This document shows positions 58,713 to 64,000 of a stretch of 64,000 bases of DNA, one piece after another. This DNA comes from Streptomyces griseosporeus. Its GTDB lineage: Bacteria > Actinomycetota > Actinomycetes > Streptomycetales > Streptomycetaceae. Every line of letters starts with the position of its first letter. Position 1 is the stretch's first letter. The position numbers and the translations under genes are program-made. Location of the stretch: NCBI RefSeq assembly GCF_014656055.1, contig NZ_BNBR01000005.1, positions 610,939-674,938 on the forward strand, given 5' to 3'. Below the pieces are notes generated by a model. It saw nothing but the letters and a program-made list of their open reading frames with translations. It was not told the DNA's origin and made no database searches.

Positions 58713-61700
58713 GTGAAGCGGTACGCGCTGCGGTTCGGCCTGCTGGGACCGCCCGCCCTCTACGGACTGCCCGAGCCGTCCGACGCTCCCTCGCGCGATA
58801 TTCCTGCCCAGCGTGACGGCTCTCATGCCTGCACCCCCGTCCTCCGCCCCATCGGCAGCCCCAAGCTCCGCGCCCTGCTGGCCGCGCTGCTGCTGGAGGC
58901 CGGGCACGTCGTCTCCGTCGAGGCGCTCAAAGAGGCGCTGTGGGACGCCCATCCGCCCGCCTCCGCCCAGGCCTCCCTGCACAACCACATCACGCGCCTG
59001 CGCCGCCTCCTCGACGAACCGGACCGGCTGCGCTCCGTACCGCCGGGCTACCTGCTGCGCGTCGAGCCCGGCGAACTGGACGTCCGTGTCTTCGAACGCC
59101 ACCTCACCGCGGCCCGCGGCGCCCATGCCGCCCGCGCCTGGGAACGCGTCCTGCGCGAGAGCGCCGCCGGCCTCGCCCTCTGGCGCGGCACTCCCTTCAG
59201 CGGGCTGCCGCACGAGCTGGGCGGTCACTCCCTCGTCCAGCGCCTCGAAGAGGCCAGGCTGCTGCTGCTCGAACTCCGGTACGACGCCGAGCTGGCCGTC
59301 GGCGGCGACCGGCTGGACGCCCTCGTACCCGAGCTGGCCGCGCTGGCCGCCGGCCACCCGTTGCGGGAGGCCTGCCACCGGCAGCTGATGCTCGCCCTGC
59401 ACCGCACCGGCCGCAGCGCCGAGGCCCTCGCCGTCCACCGTGACCTGCGCGCCCGCCTGCTGGACGAACTCGGCGTCGAGCCGGGGCCCGCGGTGCGGGC
59501 GGCGCACCTGGAGGTGCTGCGGGGGGCGGAGGGGCACGGCCACGGCGAGATCGGCGGTGCGCGGACCGGTCCCTCGGCTCGCGTGTCTGCGCCGATGCCG
59601 GGCGCGCCGGACGCGCCGGTTACGCCGGGTGTGCCGGGTGTGCCGGGTGTGTCGGGTCTGCCGGTCCCGCCCGTTGCACCGGCCGCGCCGGTCGCGAGGG
59701 CCGCGGAGTCCCGGGAGGCCGCGGAGCCCCGGGAGGTCGCGGAGCCCCGGCCGGCCGCCACCGTCCCCGCCGGCCCCACCTCCTCCGTGCCGCCCGCCAA
59801 GCCCTCCCGCTTCCCCCGCCCTGCCCAGCTCCCGCCCCCACCCGCGCACTTCACCGGCCGCCGTACCGTCCTGGCCGACCTGCGTGCCGCGCTGACCGGC
59901 GCCGGGGTCGTCACCGTCATCACGGGTACGGCGGGCGTCGGCAAGAGCGCCGTCGCGCTGCACCTCGCGCATGAGCTGAGGGAACGTTTCCCCGACGGTC
60001 AGCTCTACGTCCATCTGCACGGCGCGACCCCCGGCATGGCCCCGCTCACCTCCGGCCAGGCGCTCGCCGCGCTGCTGCGGGACGTGGGCGCCGATCCACG
60101 TCGTATCCCCGAACACCCGGACGCCGCAGCGGCGTTGCTGCGCTCGCTGCTCGCGCCGACCCGCACCCTGCTGGTGCTGGACGACGCGGCGAGCGCCGCG
60201 CAGGTACGGCCGCTGCTTCCGGCCGGGCCGGGCTGCGCGGTCATCGTCACCAGCCGTTCCCCGCTGACCACCCTCGACGGCGCCCACCGCGTGCCGCTCG
60301 CCCCGCTGTCGGCGCAGGACAGCGCGGCGCTGCTGCGGGCGGTGTCCGGGCGGGACGGCCTGGACGCCGACCACCCGCTCGTCGACCTCACCGGCCGGCT
60401 GCCCCTCGCGCTGCGCGTCGTCGCGGCCCGGCTGGCGGCACGCCGCGCGCTGACCCCCGACGTACTGGCGGGCCAACTCGCGGCGACCGAGAGCCGGTTG
60501 CCGCATCTGGAGTACGACGACCTGAGCGTCCGCCGTTCCCTGGCGGTCGCCCACGACGCGCTCGCCGGCGGACAGCGGGAGGCCGACCGGGACGCGGCCG
60601 TCGCCCTGCGCCACATCGGCGCGCTGGACCTGCCCGCCTACGGTGCGCCCCTGGTGGCCCACCTGATCGGCACCGACGAACGCCGCGCGGAGGCCGCGCT
60701 CGACCGCCTGGTGGACGTGGCACTCCTGGAGGAGACGACGTACGGCCGCTACGCCCCCCACGACTTGGTCCGCGACTTCGCCCGCGAACTGTCGCTGCCG
60801 GGACCTGACCGGGCGGCTACGACGGCCTCGGCCGCCCATGATGCCGCTGACGCCGATTCCGATTCCGACTCTGCCCCTGATCCTGCTCCTGACCAGGACG
60901 GGCACGCCTCCGACGCCGCCCCCCTCTCCGCCCTCGACTGGTACGCGGCCGTCGCCGAGCGGGTGCTCGGGGCGATCGTCGAAGGGGGGCTCGATCTGGA
61001 GGACCGGCGGGCGCCGACCGCCGCGCAGCCGCCCGGGCACGCCGCGCGGGTGGCCGCCCTGGCGCCCTTCCCCGACGCCGCGGCGGCCTTCGCCTGGGCC
61101 GACGCCGAGTGGGAGAACATCGTGGCGCTGGTGAAGCGGAGCATGTACGCCCCCGCGGAACCCGCCGCCGCCCGTGTCTCCACGCTGCTGCGTCTTCTCT
61201 CCCCCTGCCTCCAGCGCGGCGGCCGGGTGGCCGAGATGGAGGTGCTCGGGCGGGCCGCGCTCGCCGCGGCGCGGCAGCTGCGGGACCCGGCCGCCGAGGC
61301 GCACGCCCTCGTCGACGTCGCGGGCCTGCACTTCCTGACCGGCCGGCACAGCGAGGCCCTCGCCCTCAACGACCGCGCCCTGCGCATCTGGCGCCGGCTC
61401 GACCACGTCTCCTGGATGCGGCGCTGCCTCAACAACCGCGGCCTGCTGCTCGAAGGCCTCGGCCGCTACGCCGAGTCGGGCGAGGCACTGAGGCAGAGCC
61501 TCGCCTACTCACGGGAGCTGGACGACCCCTACGGCGAGGCCGTCACCCGCAGCCACCTCGGCAACCTGTACGAGCACACCGACCCGCGCGCCGCCATCGA
61601 GCAGCACCGGCGCTCTCTGGCCATCGGGGACGCCATCGGCAACGTGATCGTGCAGCACTCGGCGCACTGCAACATCGGCCACGCCCACCTCTCCCTCGGC

Positions 61701-62057
61701 GAACCGGCCGCCGCCCTGCCGCACTTCGAGGAGAGCCTGCGCATCCTCGGCGACCACGGCGACTGGCACGGCGAGTCGCAGACCCGGCTCGGCCTGGTCC
61801 GCGCGCTGCGCCTGCTCGGCCGCGCCGACCGTGCCGCCCGGGAGTGCGCCGAGCTGCTGGCGCGTGCCGCGGCACGCGCCGACTGCTACTCCGGCGGTCT
61901 CGCCCGGCACGAGGAGGGTCTGCTCCTGCACGAGCAGGGGCGGACGGCCGAGGCGCGCGCCGCGTGGCGCACCGCCCTCACCGCGCTCGACGGGACGGAC
62001 GAGAAGGCGGTCGTCGAGGAGCTGAGGGCTCTGCTCGACGGCGCTTCCGTCGGCTGA
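58713..62057 (+). CDS. AfsR-type SARP transcriptional regulator (SARP-NB-ARC-TPR)
   Basis: 1114-aa regulator. N-terminal winged HTH (LRFGLLGPPAL, then LRALLAALLLEAGHVVSVEALKEALWD, LHNHITRLRRLL and VPPGYLLRVEPGELDV), followed by a BTAD domain to about 275. An Ala/Pro/Val-rich linker (about 285-375) is encoded by repeats. NB-ARC begins FTGRRTVLADL and has GTAGVGKSAVAL (P-loop), TLLVLDDAA (Walker B) and LTGRLPLALRVVAARLA (GxP). C-terminal TPRs run from about 800 to the end (ALNDRALRIWRRL, LGNLYEHTDPRAAIEQHRRSL). GGAG lies near GTG 58713; the longer ORF from 58578 would include the putative operator. It likely activates a secondary-metabolite or developmental target not in this window. Confidence 0.9.
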   Translation: MKRYALRFGLLGPPALYGLPEPSDAPSRDIPAQRDGSHACTPVLRPIGSPKLRALLAALLLEAGHVVSVEALKEALWDAHPPASAQASLHNHITRLRRLLDEPDRLRSVPPGYLLRVEPGELDVRVFERHLTAARGAHAARAWERVLRESAAGLALWRGTPFSGLPHELGGHSLVQRLEEARLLLLELRYDAELAVGGDRLDALVPELAALAAGHPLREACHRQLMLALHRTGRSAEALAVHRDLRARLLDELGVEPGPAVRAAHLEVLRGAEGHGHGEIGGARTGPSARVSAPMPGAPDAPVTPGVPGVPGVSGLPVPPVAPAAPVARAAESREAAEPREVAEPRPAATVPAGPTSSVPPAKPSRFPRPAQLPPPPAHFTGRRTVLADLRAALTGAGVVTVITGTAGVGKSAVALHLAHELRERFPDGQLYVHLHGATPGMAPLTSGQALAALLRDVGADPRRIPEHPDAAAALLRSLLAPTRTLLVLDDAASAAQVRPLLPAGPGCAVIVTSRSPLTTLDGAHRVPLAPLSAQDSAALLRAVSGRDGLDADHPLVDLTGRLPLALRVVAARLAARRALTPDVLAGQLAATESRLPHLEYDDLSVRRSLAVAHDALAGGQREADRDAAVALRHIGALDLPAYGAPLVAHLIGTDERRAEAALDRLVDVALLEETTYGRYAPHDLVRDFARELSLPGPDRAATTASAAHDAADADSDSDSAPDPAPDQDGHASDAAPLSALDWYAAVAERVLGAIVEGGLDLEDRRAPTAAQPPGHAARVAALAPFPDAAAAFAWADAEWENIVALVKRSMYAPAEPAAARVSTLLRLLSPCLQRGGRVAEMEVLGRAALAAARQLRDPAAEAHALVDVAGLHFLTGRHSEALALNDRALRIWRRLDHVSWMRRCLNNRGLLLEGLGRYAESGEALRQSLAYSRELDDPYGEAVTRSHLGNLYEHTDPRAAIEQHRRSLAIGDAIGNVIVQHSAHCNIGHAHLSLGEPAAALPHFEESLRILGDHGDWHGESQTRLGLVRALRLLGRADRAARECAELLARAAARADCYSGGLARHEEGLLLHEQGRTAEARAAWRTALTALDGTDEKAVVEELRALLDGASVG

Positions 62058-62072
62058 ACCCGGCTCCTGGCC

Positions 62073-62118
62073 GGCTCACTTGGCGTCCCGGCCGCCCACC
62101 GGCTCTCACTTGGCGTCC
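62073..62118 (-). repeat. Duplicated stop region after the family A polymerase gene
   Basis: On the minus strand GGACGCCAAGTGA followed by a GCCGG-type sequence occurs at 62118-62101 and again at 62088-62073. The TGA in the first copy is the polymerase stop. Confidence 0.7.
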
Positions 62119-63815
62119 GCATAACACTCCACCACCGCTGTCGTGAACGGGAACCGCACCGGCGTCTCGCCGAACGTCAGCCGCCCCGCCAGCTCCGCCG
62201 CCTCCCGGATCGCCGCGACCACCGCGTCGGCCTCCTCGGCCGGGCAGTGCACGATCACCTCGTCATGCTGGAAGAAGACCAGCTCGGCCGCCATGTCCGC
62301 GGTCCGCTGCCGCAGCGCGGCGAGCAGCAGCAGGGCCCAGTCGGCGGCGCTGCCCTGGACGACGAAGTTACGGGCGAAACGGCCGCGGGCGCGGGCGTTG
62401 GTGGAGGCGTACCCCGGCACCCAGGCGGTGTCGCCGTCCTCCTCGGCGCCGGTCCCGGCCCCGCTTCCGCCGGGCTCCGGGATGCCCGCCTCCTCCGCCG
62501 CGTCCTCCCGCGCCCCTGCTGCCGGCGGGCAGGTTCGGCCCAGCCAGGTGCGCACCAGCCGCCCCTCCTCGCCGGCCCGGGCCGCCTCGTCGACGTACGC
62601 CACGGCCTTCGGGAAGCGGCGTCTGAGGGCGGCGAGGTTCTTCAGGCCGTCCCCGGAGGTCTGGCCGTAGACCGCGCCGAGGACCGCCAGCTTGGCCTGG
62701 GCGCGGTCGCCGGAGAAGGCGCGGTCGGAGACGGACTGGTAGAGGTCGGTCTCCCGGCCGGCCACCTCCATCAGGCCGGGGTCCCGGGAGATCGCGGCGA
62801 GGACCCGCGGCTCCATCTGGTCGGCGTCGGCGACCACGAGCCGCCACCCGGGGTCGGCGATCACCGCGCGCCGGATGACCTTGGGGATCTGCAGGGCGCC
62901 GCCGCCGTTGGTCACCCAGCGGCCGGTGACCGTGCCGCCCGCGAGGAACTCGGGGCGGAACCGGCCCTCGCGCACCCAGTCCTGGAGCCAGCTCCAGCCG
63001 TGCGCCACCCAGATGCGGTACAGCTTCTTGTACTCCAGCAGGGGCTTCACGGCCGGGTGGTCGACCGACTGGAGCTCCCAGCGGCGGGTCGACCTGACCT
63101 TGATCCCGGCCTGGGCGAAGGCCTTGACGACGTCGGCGGGCAGGTCGGGGCGCACACGCCGCCCGAAGGCGGCGGAGACCTCGTCGGCCAGCTCGGCCAG
63201 GCGGCGCGGCTCGCCGCCGCCCGGATAGCGCTCGCCGAGCAGGTCGTGCAGCACCTCGCGGTGGACGTCGGCCCGCCAGGGCAGGCCCGTGTGGTTCAGC
63301 TCGGCGGCGACCAGCGTCCCCGCCGACTCGGCGGCCGTCAGCAGCCGCATCCGGTCGGGGTGCTCGGCCCGGTCGTGCCGCCGCTGCTGCTCGGCGTAGA
63401 CCTCCAGCAGGTCGGCGAGCGGCAGGTGGACGCCCCGCGGCTCGAACAGGGAGGACTGGGCGCCCGGTTCGGCCGCGCGCTGGGGCGGATCGGGCGGTAC
63501 GGGGGTGCCGCGCAGCCGGGCCAGGGCGGCCGCGGCCGAGCGCGGCTCCCCGTACCGCCCCTCGTGGCCCAGGAGGAGCGTCTCGGCGTCCTCGATGTCG
63601 TAGCACCGCTCCACTCGCACCCCCGTGGCGAGCAGGCGCGGATACACCTCGGCCGTCGAGCGCCAGACCCAGCGGGACACGTGCGGCCGCTCGCGCACCG
63701 CCCGGGCCAGGTCGTCCTCCCGGCGCACCGGACCGCCGGGCAGCCCGTCCGGACCGAGGGGGGCGATCTCCACGCCACCGTCCTCGGCCGGAGCGAGCGC
63801 CCAGCGGTCGGTCAT
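62106..63815 (-). CDS. Family A DNA polymerase without intact 3'-5' exonuclease motifs
   Basis: 569-aa PolA-like polymerase. The palm motif A is LVVADADQMEPRVLAAIS, and motif C is VFFQHDEVIVHC. The O-helix (motif B) reads RAQAKLAVLGAVYGQTSG: the Lys and Tyr of PolA are present, but the invariant Phe is Leu (codon at 62679-62681). The N-terminal 190 residues resemble a degenerate exonuclease fold (RCYDIEDAETLLLGHEGRYG) without a visible DxE metal site, and there is no 5' nuclease. It is shorter than replicative PolA (about 900 aa) and may act in repair or translesion synthesis. Start ATG 63815. Confidence 0.9.
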   Translation of the reverse strand: MTDRWALAPAEDGGVEIAPLGPDGLPGGPVRREDDLARAVRERPHVSRWVWRSTAEVYPRLLATGVRVERCYDIEDAETLLLGHEGRYGEPRSAAAALARLRGTPVPPDPPQRAAEPGAQSSLFEPRGVHLPLADLLEVYAEQQRRHDRAEHPDRMRLLTAAESAGTLVAAELNHTGLPWRADVHREVLHDLLGERYPGGGEPRRLAELADEVSAAFGRRVRPDLPADVVKAFAQAGIKVRSTRRWELQSVDHPAVKPLLEYKKLYRIWVAHGWSWLQDWVREGRFRPEFLAGGTVTGRWVTNGGGALQIPKVIRRAVIADPGWRLVVADADQMEPRVLAAISRDPGLMEVAGRETDLYQSVSDRAFSGDRAQAKLAVLGAVYGQTSGDGLKNLAALRRRFPKAVAYVDEAARAGEEGRLVRTWLGRTCPPAAGAREDAAEEAGIPEPGGSGAGTGAEEDGDTAWVPGYASTNARARGRFARNFVVQGSAADWALLLLAALRQRTADMAAELVFFQHDEVIVHCPAEEADAVVAAIREAAELAGRLTFGETPVRFPFTTAVVECYADAK

Positions 63816-63963
63816 GCTGCGAGTGTGGCAGCAGGGTCTGACAACGACCCCTCACGAGGCCACCGGCCCGCCCGGCGCGGACCTTCCCCGTCGGGCCGGC
63901 GTCGGCCCCGCTCGCAGGGACAACGTGGGCCCAGCTCGCCGCGTCGCGCCCCCGAGCCCTGCT

Positions 63964-64000
63964 TCAGCCCTGCTCGTCGAAAGCGATCTTGATACTCTCC
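63964..64000 (-). CDS. Possible C-terminal end of a gene entering from the right edge
   Basis: On the minus strand, 63999 to 63964 reads ESIKIAFDEQG and then TGA. The residues look like a protein C-terminus, and 148 bp of gap separate it from the polymerase start. Too short to assign. Confidence 0.35.
   Translation of the reverse strand, partial: ESIKIAFDEQG

Noticed and set aside
1..64000. Secondary-metabolite cluster, suggested by the SARP regulator
   Set aside because: No biosynthetic genes such as PKS, NRPS or terpene synthase are seen near it; the regulator's targets lie elsewhere.

Overview
The window is from a high-GC actinomycete chromosome, almost certainly Streptomyces. The evidence is about 72% GC coding DNA, many GTG starts, a WhiB-like gene (wblA), bldG with its anti-sigma partner, a SARP-NB-ARC-TPR regulator, and a lysine-tailed topoisomerase I. 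From memory, gene order from the left edge to holB follows the Mycobacterium tuberculosis block ponA2-whiB4-ArsA pair-MBL-crp-nth-NUDIX-marP-ephE-holin-acs-ssd-tad-helicase-topA-holB. This is an old actinobacterial core neighbourhood.

Layout. 0-10 kb: class A penicillin-binding protein, wblA, two ArsA-type ATPases, a small DUF4177-like protein, a RidA-like protein, a NUDIX hydrolase, a metallo-beta-lactamase-fold hydrolase, a nucleotidyltransferase and crp. 10-26.7 kb: endonuclease III with a histone-like N-terminus, CoA-diphosphatase-type NUDIX, MarP-like membrane protease, epoxide-hydrolase-like enzyme, holin-like protein, NhaA, acetyl-CoA synthetase, a SulP-STAS-carbonic anhydrase fusion, a deacetylase-like lipoprotein, a MinD/CooC ATPase, a degenerate Fic protein, a probable 6S-like RNA and a HAD phosphatase. 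27-32.7 kb: an ssd-tadABC-pilin-tadE operon with overlapping genes. 32.5-41.7 kb: DUF1998-type helicase, bldG and its anti-sigma gene, H+-pyrophosphatase, a lipoprotein and a methyltransferase. 42-51.5 kb: topA, a membrane-thymidylate kinase-coiled-coil fusion, holB and a secreted tripeptidyl-aminopeptidase-like hydrolase.

At 51.64 kb a tRNA-Thr(CGT) carries a 5.2-kb integrated island (51674-56882) bounded by a perfect 63-bp repeat. It holds a frameshifted integrase remnant, a 44-aa small protein, a large GHKL ATPase fused to a Shedu-like PD-(D/E)XK nuclease, and a 136-aa protein of unknown family. The ATPase-nuclease reading frame is broken by a single in-frame TAA. Island DNA is visibly lower in GC and different in codon use from its surroundings. 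The ATPase-nuclease is the best candidate here for an undescribed system, probably anti-phage. After the island come a DUF3052-like protein, a family 2 glycosyltransferase, the SARP-type regulator and a family A DNA polymerase with an unusual O-helix.

Two cross-cutting observations were made. First, five unrelated genes (RidA-like, crp, topA, holB, polymerase) end in short imperfect tandem repeats whose unit contains the gene's own stop codon. Second, several intergenic sites resemble known operators: a CRP site before crp, a DasR-like site before acsA, a 22-bp-spaced direct repeat before the SARP gene, and a 24-bp perfect palindrome over the Fic-like start codon.
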